Made by a program: the position numbers and the translations under genes | NCBI RefSeq assembly: GCF_000143535.2 | Contig: NC_037322.1 | Location: 1,240,001-1,304,000, forward strand | From: Botrytis cinerea B05.10 | Lineage: Eukaryota > Ascomycota > Leotiomycetes > Helotiales > Sclerotiniaceae | Length of the DNA stretch: 64,000 nucleotides | Reading direction: 5' to 3' | Notes under the pieces: model-generated | The model's input: only the letters and a program-made list of their open reading frames with translations | The model's database searches: none | What the model was told of the DNA's origin: nothing | In this document: one piece after another, positions 33,901 through 44,847 of the stretch | Layout of the letters: each line of letters opens with the position of its first letter | Position numbering within the stretch: position 1 is the stretch's first letter

Positions 33901-36542
33901 CAACAGGCGCATAGATAAGCTAATTGTTTATCCTCCGAGCCTTTTCAAACATTCTTACTGGTGATCTGTTCTTGCTTACCAAAGTAGGTTCGTGTACCTG
34001 TTATTATACCTATTCCTTCACCGTTATGAAAATCTTTTCATGCGATGACCTCGAGACATAACGAGTGACAGAACTCGATCGACTTTGTTTGAGGCCACGC
34101 CACCATATTCATCCAATACTTGCTCAAATATGATTTCAGAGTGGCTGCTTTGCCAAGTCGAACAATTTAGAGTGACAAGCGTTAATGTATAGTTAGGCGA
34201 TCCATTATCCGTTCTGAGTATCGTATCTCGCATGCATGTAGAGGCATGTACATCGTCGTATATGGGCTAAATGGAATATTACCCATGATAGGGGAAAGTT
34301 AGGTGATGATGGAAGAATGTGATGGCAATCCTATGGATGTGGACCAAGTTGATTGAAAAGCTAGCTAGGTGGTTGAGGGATAAGCTAAATATTACGTAGC
34401 ACCCAGGTACGTTATTATATAGACTAGTAATAGAAGAAGCGTCGAATTATCCGTTGATGATAAAACAAGGTTAAAAGCAACTTTAAAGGTACCAATATTC
34501 AATTCAAGGTAGGGTGCCTCGAGGGTGCTCAACTCGAGTGTCTACTCCAAAATAGGTGGGTGCTCAGGTGACAAGGTTTGATTAACGACTTTTCCCCCTT
34601 CATCTGAAAACCAAATCCCAATTAGTCCAGTTTCCAAGTTTTGAAATTTTCATCATACCTTTTAAGTCTAAATCTTCCGCCCCCCCTCCCCCCCTGATGA
34701 CCAGAATCAGATACGAGAGTGCCCATTGAAACTTAAGCATATTAACCCAAGTGCACTAAAAACATCCATGATTAGACTTTCCGTTACTTACTCTCCGTTA
34801 CTTACTTTCCTTGTAGGGCTGTTGTGGCTGTCAGAATTAGAACCCTTGATGTCTTGGTGATCAATTACCTCCTACCTACCTAGACTTGCCTGGACCTATC
34901 TCATAGGTGGGCAGGTATGTAATAGGCAATCAGGACTCAGTACGGGCCGTCAGCATACTCCTCTTTGGTGGGATGGCGAATGTCACCTCACCAAGAAGAT
35001 CGGACGCTCACCCTTCCGGACACTGGCCAATCTCTTTTCCAAGACTCGCAATGCTTCAATTTGCAGAATCAACCATTTTACATGGTTTGAGACGAACGAT
35101 GAAAAATTTCGAATCAGTCGTTCAAGTATCTGACATGAAAAGTTCTCAATAGCTTCATTATCACATCTCAAAATACCTCGAAACATCTTATGCAAAGGTA
35201 TTTCATTAATTTCAGACTCTAATCGAACTGACTGTCCACTTGTGTTCGGCGTCGACCAACCTCCTGGCTTATTAGTATTTGTTCGCTCAATGCAGATTAG
35301 AGAGAATATTGGAGAGCACGTTTGCAGTATTTCCTGCGAGTACCATTGCTTTGCGTCAACACAACGTTTCTTAGTACCTCAGCTAAGGATAGATAGTGCT
35401 GTGCCTGTGCGGTGCGATGACCAATTTGATAACGCTATTCTATTTTGATATTAATTGTTCCTATTCTCGACCTGTCATTCATTGCTAGTAGTTCTTGGTT
35501 GCTCCCCTCCTTGATGTGTAGGGCAAATGGTGTTGTACTAATGAGCCACTCCAAACGGTTCTAAATGGTCCAACCACTGGCACACCAAGCATGATCAAAG
35601 AGGCGCGCGGCGATTGTTCCAACTTAGGTCTTATTTACGTCCCATCTCCACGATTATTCATGCACCCGAAGCTTTTTGCTAGGAAGGATGAGTGAGATGA
35701 GAATTTTAAAGTTCTTGGAATCGGTGGCTCGAGGGTCAATGAGGGTCACCATAATCCCGGTTCGAAACTGTTCGAAACTCGCTTCCCCCTCGACCCCTCC
35801 AGGTCTTGTAACATTGCAGAAATCTCCAATTGCAATAATTACATTGCCATGCTGATGTTGCCATGAGAGAACGCCATGTTGCGAAGTCGCATGGGCCGTA
35901 TGTGCAAATTCAACCATCCAGAAGTTTGCGTTTGCGGAAATTTCAATTTCCGATGGCCATCAGAGAGAGTTCTCCTATGAAGTGCCGGCGCAAGTTTTGA
36001 ATGTCATCAAGGCTATCGTACTTGAGACCCCGCTTCAAACGTCAAACAGAGATTTACATCATTTACCCCAGTACCTAAGAAACACTATTTTGATGCAGAA
36101 ACGGGATGAAAACCCATAGAGATATGCAACTCTACCCATGCACAATCAGAAACTGTGATTCCATCGACTACTCGTCGGTCCCTGCAAGATGGGTTTGAAC
36201 CTTAGAGGCTACTGAACTTGGTCTTGTCGATATACCAGACGGCCAAGTTGGTTCTTCATATAACATCCAGCCTTCTGCTCTTTAATTTTCCCTTTTCTTT
36301 CCTTACACTTGACGTGACTACCTATTTCGCAGCTAATATTTACTTTCCTTTCTTCACCAACTGGTTTGGCTGCCTTACATTCTTTATTGTAGTTCTATCT
36401 TGTTTATTGACCCTATTTCGACTTTTTGACAAAGATTATATTCTATACCAACTTTTAACAACATTTTCGATTCTTCGATTGCCGGTTCAACCATCTTTTA
36501 CACAATATACTTTCAACTTATCACCAATCAACGACTATCATC
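30918..36542. other. Gene desert between two Myb-like genes
   Basis: 5.6 kb without a convincing gene. Open frames do not exceed about 132 codons, and those on both strands (for example 32681-33079 minus, 33403-33759 minus, 36218-36616 plus) show no domain. A pair of CACGTG cores lies at about 33583 and 33594. Short C-runs occur at 34680-34695. The last ~300 bases are T/C-rich and probably include the leader of the downstream Myb-like gene. No transposon reading frame or terminal repeats were recognised. Confidence 0.5.
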
Positions 36543-37560
36543 ATGTCTTCAAACCAAATGAACACCCAAGTGGCATCATCCACATACGTTCCAGTCGACG
36601 TAGCCCAACGACATGAATATGGCATCCAGAAGAACCGCAAAAGTGCTTCTACTGGTGGCGGCAGAGCTTGGAGTGAGGATGAGGTATGAATAAAACAGAA
36701 ATTTTCAAAAAGGACAATTACTAATCCATTTCTTTTAGGAAGTTTATCTTCTTCAAACTCGTCTTCAGAAGATGCCTTATAAGCATATCGCTTCTCATTT
36801 GAAAAAGACGGAATTGGCTTGCCGTCTTCACTATCATCAATTATCTCATGGAAGCAACCGCCGCAAGCGTACCAATTCTGTGACTTCTTCCGGTAGCTCC
36901 AATTCAGAGTCTTCGACTTTACCTCTCCGAATGCCATCTCCAATTGACGATGTTACCCACCTCCGAGCCATATCACCCGTCTACAATTACTCACCACAGT
37001 CACCTCAACACGTTCAACTCCCATCTGCATCTTCACTTCTATCCCGCTCAGCTTCCAACAGCCCTTCTCGAACTCTCGGTCACCCCATTGCTATTCTCCC
37101 AAAGCCAACCCCTTCTCGACATGCGATTACCGATTCTCCCTTGGATCAAGCTGCTCTCCGCCTCGATTGCATCATGACTTCCACCCCAGTCACTGTTGCC
37201 AGCGTTGACAAAGAGCGTCTTCGTCGTGTATACGAAGCTCATCGTAACTCTTTCTGGAATGTCATCGCATCTGAGTATGGCGGAGGTGTTTCTTCCCTTT
37301 TGCTCGAGGAAACCTGGAAGCAAGGTGTCGCTTCCAACGGACCACCAACCCCATGTGTCTCTCCAGAAATGCCAAATCTCAACCGAGCAAGCTACCATCA
37401 CTACAACAGCCAAGCCCCTCAAAGATTACCTTCACCAAGCCAAGAAGCCAAGAACAACGCTACCAGTATCTCGGCACTTCTCGGTATTGATGCCAGTCCC
37501 CGTAGTCCTAAGGAAAGAGAGATGATCAAAAGATTGGAGGAGAGTAGGGAGATGTGTTAG
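36543..37560 (+). CDS. Myb/SANT-like domain protein
   Basis: Two exons, 36543-36683 and 36739-37560, separated by a 55-bp intron (GTATGA...TTTTAG); 320 aa. A Myb/SANT-like helix set spans about residues 42-92: RAWSEDEEVYLLQTRLQKMPYK, IASHLKKTELACRLHYHQLSH, followed by a basic SNRRKR tail. The middle is Ser/Pro-rich. A second helical block at about 200-250 (DKERLRRVYEAHRNSFWNVIASEYG) looks like another SANT-type half-domain. This architecture suggests a nuclear transcription factor; I do not recognise a named orthologue. The C-terminus (SPKEREMIKRLEESREMC) could form a short helix. Confidence 0.9.
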
Positions 37561-38477
37561 ATAACTTTTTCTTTCTTCAACATTTATATCTATTCACGAT
37601 TTCACTCGTCGGGTGGTGCGCAGGAAATGGTAATTTTATTGGCATGACATGAATTGGATGATGGTCAGGAGACAGGATTTCGAGCTCTACGTTGGATATG
37701 GTTTGGGGAACAGAGGGTATCTACACGATGATCTATTCTTCTCGGCGCAAGGAAGGGGAGTTATGGGGCATTCGTTCAAATCCATCTATCAACCCTTTCC
37801 AGTAGGGTATTTTGTATAGCGCAGTAGCAAGCTTTGATCGCAATAACGCGAAACCTGAAAATACTTTTGAATTTCAAATCCATCTGCCTTCTACCTGCCT
37901 GCGTTGTTTCACTGTTGCTTATTTGTTTATCTGCATACTCCGTACTTTTCGACATAAAACATCCTTATGGTTTCATATGTGTCGTTCGGCGACCATGGGA
38001 TTGCGTCTAAAACAATTTGTGTCCACAGTGTGCATAATTGGAGATCAGATGAAACGTTTGGGATATCCATTTAAAATGCAGTTGTCATCGATGATTAGAC
38101 CTTGTTCATACAATCATATCCATTGTTTAACCAGGAATAAAAAAAGAGTTTGTGGTTGTGGTGGGGGTTGAAGTTGAGGTCCATTGAAAGTTGCCTCGGT
38201 TGCCCAGGCTCTTCGGCGAAGAAACAACAGGCCGAAATGGAGTATTTAGTAGTGTGCACAGTACTCATTTTCGGCCGCTTTTTTCTTCCCCGAAGAGCCA
38301 GGCCCATGTGGATTGTCCGAAGTCTTATTTAGTGGAGATGCTAGAGCTTGGAGATAAACTATAAATTAAGGTCCTGCTAACGTAAATGAGGCGGGGTATA
38401 CAAGAGCTTAACTATCGTCTATAGCTAGGGGTCTCAACCCTAACAATTAACCGCATCTCACCCAACCTTAACTCAGA
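37561..38477. other. Intergenic space with hairpin element
   Basis: Holds the 3' UTR of the Myb-like gene and the promoter of the HTD2-type gene. The inverted repeat at 38202-38305 is its main feature. Confidence 0.6.
38202..38305. repeat. Imperfect 44-bp inverted repeat (hairpin)
   Basis: The left arm (38202-38244) runs from GCCCAGGCTCTTCGGCGAAG to GGCCGAAATGGAGTA. The right arm (38262-38305) is its near reverse complement, from TACTCATTTTCGGCC to CCCCGAAGAGCCAGGCCC. The spacer is about 17 bases (38245-38261). About four in five positions pair. It lies 170 bases upstream of the next gene. Confidence 0.85.
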
Positions 38478-39601
38478 ATGATACCCTCACTCGTCAAGTA
38501 TGGCCTTCGGGCTACCAAGCATGCGACAGATGCAAACCCATCTGCACTGGCCTCTATGCTGCTTAAAGAACATGCAACAAATGGCCCCTTGGTTCGCTCA
38601 CAATACCTCGATGTAAATCAACTCCAGCGATTGAGCGCCACGCTTGCTTCTCACAGCGGGTCTGATCCCTCCTCCGCCTTTGCGGTAGAGTCTAGCCCTG
38701 ACTCCCTTCCAATTCCTCCCTGTCACCATTTAGTATACTTCACACCACCAGATGCCGAGGATAAACTGGGGCTTGATGGATCAGATACGATATTCAATCC
38801 GCCAGGCTCTTTTACAAGGAGGATGTGGGCTGGCGGGGAATTGGAATGGGTGGATGGAAATGAACTGGTGACGGGGGAGAAGGCAGAGGAAACAACGACA
38901 CTGAAGAGTGCGGAAGTGAAGAAGACGAAAGCCGGGGACGAGATGATAGTTGTGGGGGTTGAAAAGACATTCAGAAATTCCAAGGGACTTGCGCTTGTGG
39001 ATCGAAGGTAAGTGGGATTTATCTCGCCATATGATTTTGTTGGAACATTGAAGTTGCCATTCAATTGGAATTGGAGAAGTGATCTCAAAACTTGGGAAGC
39101 TGGTAACATATGCTAAGTCAAAGCACAACTAGAAATTGGTTATTCAGACAAGCAATTGATTTGAATAATCCCCCTCCTCTTCCGCCACTTCCTTCCTTCG
39201 CTTCAGCTCCCTCCGCCCAATACGAGCACGCCATTACCCATACACCAGTATCCCTCTTCCGCTTTTCCGCTTTAACTTTCAATGCGCACAAAATACATTA
39301 TGATCGGGACTGGTGTCGGAAAGTCGAGGGACATCGAGATTGCGTCGTACATGGTCCGTTGAATTTGATACACATGGTTGATTTCTGGAGGCATGTTATA
39401 GGAAAGAGCGAGAGAGGCACAGTGAACGATAAGCTTACGGTACTGTTACCAAAAAAGGTCACATATAGAGCTACGAGTCCCTTTTATGTGGGGGAGGAGT
39501 ATCGGGTACTGATGGAGGAAGAGAAGGAGAAAGTCTGCAATATGAAGATTGTAGATCGGTTTGGAACCGTGGGGATGGTAGGCAAGATTGAGAGGCGGTG
39601 A
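38478..39601 (+). CDS. HTD2: HTD2-type hydroxyacyl-thioester dehydratase (MaoC/hot-dog fold)
   Basis: Two exons, 38478-39007 and 39133-39601, with a 125-bp intron (GTAAGT...CTAG); 332 aa. The N-terminal half carries the signature PPGSFTRRMWAGGELEW of the MaoC-like N-terminal hot-dog domain. The C-terminal half has FRFSALTFNAHKIHYDRDW followed by GHRDCVVHGPL, the catalytic hot-dog segment of this family. Known members are mitochondrial 3-hydroxyacyl-thioester dehydratase 2 of type II fatty acid synthesis and related mesaconyl/itaconyl-CoA hydratases; the sequence alone does not separate them. The start MIPSLVKYGLRATKH is basic and could be a mitochondrial presequence. Insertions rich in Thr/Glu/Lys (about 130-160) are unusual. 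Confidence 0.88.
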
Positions 39602-39909
39602 TGTTATATTGTGGAATGTCGTTAATGTTCGAGGAGATGTTGTGCTATGCCACTATGATGGACAATATTGAACATGTTCCACTGGCTGAATCCTTGCATT
39701 TCTGTAATTCTCAGGATGCTGCACGCATGTCCTCCTTGGCTGGTATTGTTTTGTCCGATCTACTGTCCAACATTCACTGACTACATCTTGGAGCTCAGCC
39801 CCGATTCAGCGATTTCAAATCTACAGCAGTGTCTCATTGGATTAAAACCGTTTTATCATTAATGTATATTCTCGCTATTATTCATTACTAAATTCGACTC
39901 GCTCGTAAT

Positions 39910-41590
39910 TCAAGAAAATGCCTCGCAGCTCGTGGCCATTGCCGACGTCGACTGGAACTCTACTTTCGATACGTCATCTCCCTCTCCCAATACCACATCA
40001 AAAGTAGTAGACCATTGTACGTTATCGAGCGACCTGGTTCCGCTGAAAAGATAATATCCATCGATCTCCTCACTCACTTTCTCCATAGCTGTACGTTGCA
40101 CTTCTAGTGCTTTAACCATCGCGCCTGGTATGGTACGCTGAGACACCCAGTCAAAGGCAACAGGCTCGTTGATACGATCAGCACGAACAGCTGCAGTGAC
40201 TGTTATATTCCACTGGCCTGCGTCATTGACAGATATCTGTGGCTGACAGGATTGTGCTGGTTGGTAGAGAATTGCGTCTGTGAGTGGGAAACCCCCACCG
40301 TTATTGGTGATGATTTCATCAGCTGCACCGACAGTATGTAAGATGACATCGAAAGACGAAATGCCGGTTTTAGCATCAAGAACAGTATTGAATCCATACC
40401 AAGTGAACACCTCTGAACCGAAGCCATAGCTTTGACCCAACAAGTAATTCTCTCTGCTGACGGGAATTGTGGTGTTCGAAGTATTGTTATTACGATCACG
40501 GTATTGAAGGGATACGGTCACATCATCGGCGTTGCGGTTGGTGGTGCGAAGGCGGATGTATCCTCCGAAGGATAGAGTGTTATTTCCAGCTAGGGTAAGA
40601 GCAATTTGCGATGGCTTTACTTCGATAGGTGTGATGACTTCAGAAAGTGTGACGTCTGCAGGGACAGTATCGATCATTCGAGCGAAGATGTCAGAGCATT
40701 GTTTCTGGAAATTGGTTGGGTCTGCTAAAGAAGTCATCGTTTTGTTGTTGTCGGCGCCAAAAATGCGTTTATCGGAATTGAAGGTATCATTTTTACTGAT
40801 CACAAGCGGGTCGGTTGAATTGTTCCCCAAATACTCTGTTACAACAGTGTTATCGAATGCGGTGTAGGTGCTGTCGAATTTTGGGAAGTTTTCTGCGTCA
40901 CCGTTGCCGGTAATCTGGGGAAAATCGACACCATGAACACCTCCGAGAGTGTGGCCGCATGCTACCATGGTTATCATCTCAGCAGTGTTGAATCCTTGCT
41001 TTGCGAAGATTGCAGTGTGTGTCGCCAAATCTTGATCAGGCTCGGGCACGCCAGAAACACCAGCTTTCATGGCATCGATTCGTCCACCTCTAAATGGAAT
41101 TATTGGACCGCCGCAAGCCATTGTGGCAACGACAACGGACATTGCAAGAAGATCGGAAGACGAAGCTCTGATTGAGCGGAGGTTTTCTGTAAATGCAAAG
41201 GTAGAATTGAAAGCATCACCAGGGTTCTCCGCTCGCCCAAGCTCAAAGGCTATAGAACCATCAAGTCCTCCAAGACCAGTATCGACATCATGGGTAGCCA
41301 TATCATGATAAGCAGTTCTTATCCATTCCGCAGCCGCCTGACGACCACCTCCATCCGATGAGAAAGAGCACGGCGTAACACCTGATACGATAATTAGTGA
41401 ACAAGTTATTCTCAATACCGGTTTGAAACATCCTCTCCGATAACTTACCATCTCTGAGGCCAAAACGTATGAAACCTTGCTGAAGATATAGAATGTCTTC
41501 TAGTTGATCATACTCTGAGGGCCAAGTATAAGCCGCATTAACTGACAGCACGGGTAGCAAGCCCAAACTGATTAAAGATGACCCCTTCAT
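39910..41590 (-). CDS. Secreted plant-type heme peroxidase (class II-like)
   Basis: Two exons, 41449-41590 and 39910-41381, with a 67-bp intron; 537 aa. The signal peptide is MKGSSLISLGLLPVLSVNA. The distal heme site is RTAYHDMATHD at about residue 70 (Arg, aromatic, His). The proximal site is MVACGHTLGGVHG at about 190, with the axial His. LGGLDGSIAFELGRAENPG matches the region between them. After the peroxidase domain (to about 300) there is a beta-rich extension with many N-glycosylation sequons (NNST, NNT, NNTS). This resembles the fungal extracellular peroxidase group that often also carries WSC domains; none is present here. It probably acts outside the cell on H2O2 with an unknown reductant. 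Its 3' end converges on the HTD2-type gene. Confidence 0.92.
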
Positions 41591-43435
41591 TCTAAAAATT
41601 GATTAAAGAAGAATATCTGTAACAGAAGATCAGACGACAAAAACGAGTGTAGTTATAGACTGAAATATCCAATACTCAGTAGAATGGGAACACAATTATA
41701 TATCAGTGAAAGAGGAATGGACGGCCAAGTCTCCAACAGCAACACAACTGCAGGTGTGTTGAATCAACTATTGCCAGGGATGGACCCTTTTCTTGATCCG
41801 AATGCCCTCGGGTTTCCTAAAATACATTGAAATCCATAGCTTTAATCTTCTTCAAAGTAGGGTTGTCTAATAAAGTGGACGGGTTCAGGAATACAATCAA
41901 TAAGAATGGATAGAATACGATGTATGGATGGGAAACGCATGTAGAAGGTGTATACGGAAGAATGCTGCCACTGCCAAGAAGCACAAAAGACTCCATTTTC
42001 ACGATGGGTGGAGTGCGCATGGGGAATATTGGACGTTTTAGAGCTTGTTGTTTTAACGCTAGAACGTTGGAAAGTCTCCGTAATGGAAATGCAGAATAGA
42101 TGATTTGTTCGAGGGCTTCGCTTGGGATTGGTGTCGGCAGATAGTTAATTAAGGTTGTTCGTGATTGTGGAGATACCCGTTGTTTGAATAATGGATAGAG
42201 GATTAATGTCCGCATGAAAGGGTTTGATTGGGGGGACTAGAGTGTGGTTGAAGGGCTGAAGGGAATATAAATTATATATTGGATACGGCTCGTGAGGTGG
42301 ATGCGTAGCGGATGTAGTAGATAAAAAACAGTGGCTAGCTGGCTAGCTCGCGATGGAAAGGGGGAGGGAGATCATCAGGTTCTGTGCTATGGAGAAGAGT
42401 TAGCCTGAGATGAGATGAGATGAGATCGAGTGGAGTAAAAGTATAAAGACTGCTATCTATCCCAAAGACCTGATAGTCTTGGTAGATGCATAGAAATTCC
42501 TCAAGAGATTACTCTAGACCCCTCTCAAGATCCTCTACAAGAGGATACTAGGAAAGTTCCAACCCCTCTCTGCAAAACAAGTTTCGAAAGAAGAGTCGGA
42601 ATGCTCTGATCGCGTGATCATAAGATGGTAATATATCACACGCACATGGAATCAGATCACATAGCTATCTCTGTCTTATTACTGTATCGAATAAGCTGCA
42701 CCGCTCGGTAGGTCGGTAGAGATCCAGGTAAAATACCAAGATACTCGATAGAACAGCAAGAAACACAATTCCCTACTTCAACCCTCCCTCGCCCACTCAG
42801 CAGCCCTCATGAAATCAAATCCTTCATAACCCCTCACCATTACGCTCCCCATAAAATCCGCCAATCTTCGTACCCAAACCCACAAGTCACAACCCCTTAT
42901 CGCAAAAAAATCTGATTTTCAGCCTCCACATGATATCACCACATCCCCATAAATATCATTTCCATCCATTCACATTTCCGCTCACCGAGTCTTTTCAGCC
43001 CGACAATCAGAAACAATTATAAGACAAGAGATTTGTATCGGGAGTAGTGAGGGAGAAGGAAAATTTCATAGGTTCGCGTCGGTTTGCCCTCGCCACAAAA
43101 TATTGACCCACACGATCTTCAGGCAACGGTTTGCGGCGGCTCAGCCGCGTTTGTGATTCATATACTTACTTACTTTGCTGTGCTGTGCTGCTGGCGATTT
43201 TGTGATTTTGTTTATAACGACAGATTTTGTGAGACGAGTTGACTTTGGACTTTCTTTTTGCTTGCTGTTCTTGCTTGTTTTTTGAGAGTTGCGTTGGTTG
43301 ATTTTTTTTTTTCGTTGGGATTTCATTGCGCTTTTCAACGCGGGGCACGCGATAAATTCTACAGAGATAGAAGGTTACAGCGTCAAGACCAAGACCAAGA
43401 CCAAGACCCAGGTCAGGATCGAAATCAAAATCAAG
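41591..43435. other. Divergent intergenic region
   Basis: Separates the peroxidase (minus) from the charged protein at 43436 (plus). A minus-strand open frame at 41817-42215 (132 codons) ends just upstream of the peroxidase; no domain is recognised and I do not call it a gene. A CTAGCTGGCTAGCT palindromic stretch occurs at about 42330-42350. Confidence 0.5.
43384..43407 (+). repeat. (CAAGAC)4 repeat before a start codon
   Basis: Four exact 6-bp units, ending 28 bases upstream of the ATG at 43436. Confidence 0.9.
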
Positions 43436-44059
43436 ATGTCACGACATCAATCCCACAGCTCTCGAAACGAGAGATCACATCCTCATTCCCATTCCCGACG
43501 AGATACTCGACGAGATACTCGTCATGAGACTCGGCACGAGAAAAAGAAAGTGACGACGAAAAACCTGGCGGCGACGTTGGGTATGATGGGACTGGCGATT
43601 GGGGCGACGCTGTTGACGGAGGGTGGGCCGTGGAAAAGTCGTATGGCTGCGGCGGCGACGGTGGTGGGCATGGAACATATGCTTGAGAGTGGGGGCTTTT
43701 TTGATGGGAAGGGCGAGGTGGCTAAGGAGGAGGAGGGCAGGAGGGAGAGAGCGGGGCGTGGCGAGAGGGTGGAGAGGGAAAGGAGGGGGGTTGAGGAGGA
43801 TAGGAGACGCAGGGATGTGGAGGATGATGATGGTGATGATGATGATGATGAACGGGCTTATCGACATCGAAGAGAGAGGGTTAGAGAAGAAGAAGATAGG
43901 AGAGAAACGAGAGGAATGAGATATGCACATGATTCACATGAAAGAACAAGACGAGAAACTCACGATGAAGACGACCAACGACGACGAGAAAGAAGAGCTA
44001 GAAGGGACGCCAATAGGCGGTTTGACGAACAGTATGAGATTGAGGAGGTTCCAGTCTGA
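43436..44059 (+). CDS. Hypothetical charged protein with small-residue hydrophobic segment
   Basis: Intronless, 207 aa from the first true ATG of the frame; the frame is open further upstream but without ATG. The first 40 residues are His/Arg/Ser-rich (SRHQSHSSRNERSHPHSHSR). Residues about 43-85 form a Gly/Ala/Met-rich stretch (NLAATLGMMGLAIGATLL, then AAAATVVGMEHML) that could be membrane-associated. The remaining ~120 residues are almost all Arg/Glu/Asp, with an acidic DDDGDDDDDE run, and may be a charged single helix or disordered. No family is recognised. Strong codon bias towards AGG/GAG shapes the tail. Real expression is likely but not certain. Confidence 0.6.
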   Translation: MSRHQSHSSRNERSHPHSHSRRDTRRDTRHETRHEKKKVTTKNLAATLGMMGLAIGATLLTEGGPWKSRMAAAATVVGMEHMLESGGFFDGKGEVAKEEEGRRERAGRGERVERERRGVEEDRRRRDVEDDDGDDDDDERAYRHRRERVREEEDRRETRGMRYAHDSHERTRRETHDEDDQRRRERRARRDANRRFDEQYEIEEVPV

Positions 44060-44847
44060 TGATTTTACTTTTACACTTCTTTTGGGTCGGTTTTGGGAGA
44101 TACTCTTGGTGGTATCGAATTATTCAGGAAGGAAAGGGACGGATATTTAGGGAAGGTCTAGGGAATCGGAGGAATATGGACAGTTTGTTTGGTGTATAAA
44201 GCAGAATTCGGGTACTTCTAGCTATCATCTCATCTGGACCCACGGTTACGAGGGCATACGGAACGACGGTTTCATGAAATAAGGGATTGATACGGAATTA
44301 CGATACATGCATGGAACGGATAACTTTTATTATTATTATTATCAGGTCTGGGGATGACTCCAAGACCGAATATTTTGGAATGCGTAGATTTATTTTCTTT
44401 TTTAATTAATCACTTTATCCGGTTCTTGAGAGAAAGAACTATTTCCTATACAATTCTCTGCCGCTGGATTTGGACCCCGTGATGACTATTCCCTACAAGC
44501 ATGCATAACACAAACACGACTTTGGGAGAGAGAATTGTTGTGAAGAAGTACGATGAGGTATTATGCGAATATTCATTTGTCATGAGACAAAAAATACTTT
44601 GCACTCGTGGTAGATATCGATACAAATGCAACACCATATTTAATATTCATTACAACTTGAACTTCCTACCGAGATGTCATCAATCCCAATACTCCTTTTG
44701 AATTTGAGCCGAAAGACACCAAGTCCTCCATGTCGGAAAACGACTTTTGTGTTCCCCCTTCCAAGATCCACACATTGATAAGATTAGCTCATCCTCTCTT
44801 CCCAAAAGCCCCAAACATATGCCCCAAAATCCAAAGTCCACACATAT
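44060..44847. other. 3' space between convergent genes
   Basis: Contains a short (TTA)n tract near 44327-44341 and no supported gene. Confidence 0.55.

Noticed and set aside
35758..35785. GGTTCGAAAC resembling a tRNA T-loop
   Set aside because: No acceptor, D or anticodon arms can be built around it on either strand.
30918..36542. Transposon remnant in the gene desert
   Set aside because: No terminal repeats, transposase, reverse transcriptase or integrase motifs were seen by eye. A RIP-mutated relic could still be missed.
41817..42215. 132-codon minus-strand frame upstream of the peroxidase
   Set aside because: No domain recognised; most likely chance. A small expressed gene cannot be excluded without transcripts.
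43289..43435. Upstream extension of the charged protein with a hydrophobic start
   Set aside because: The frame there begins at TTG, not ATG, so a signal peptide from this stretch is not supported.
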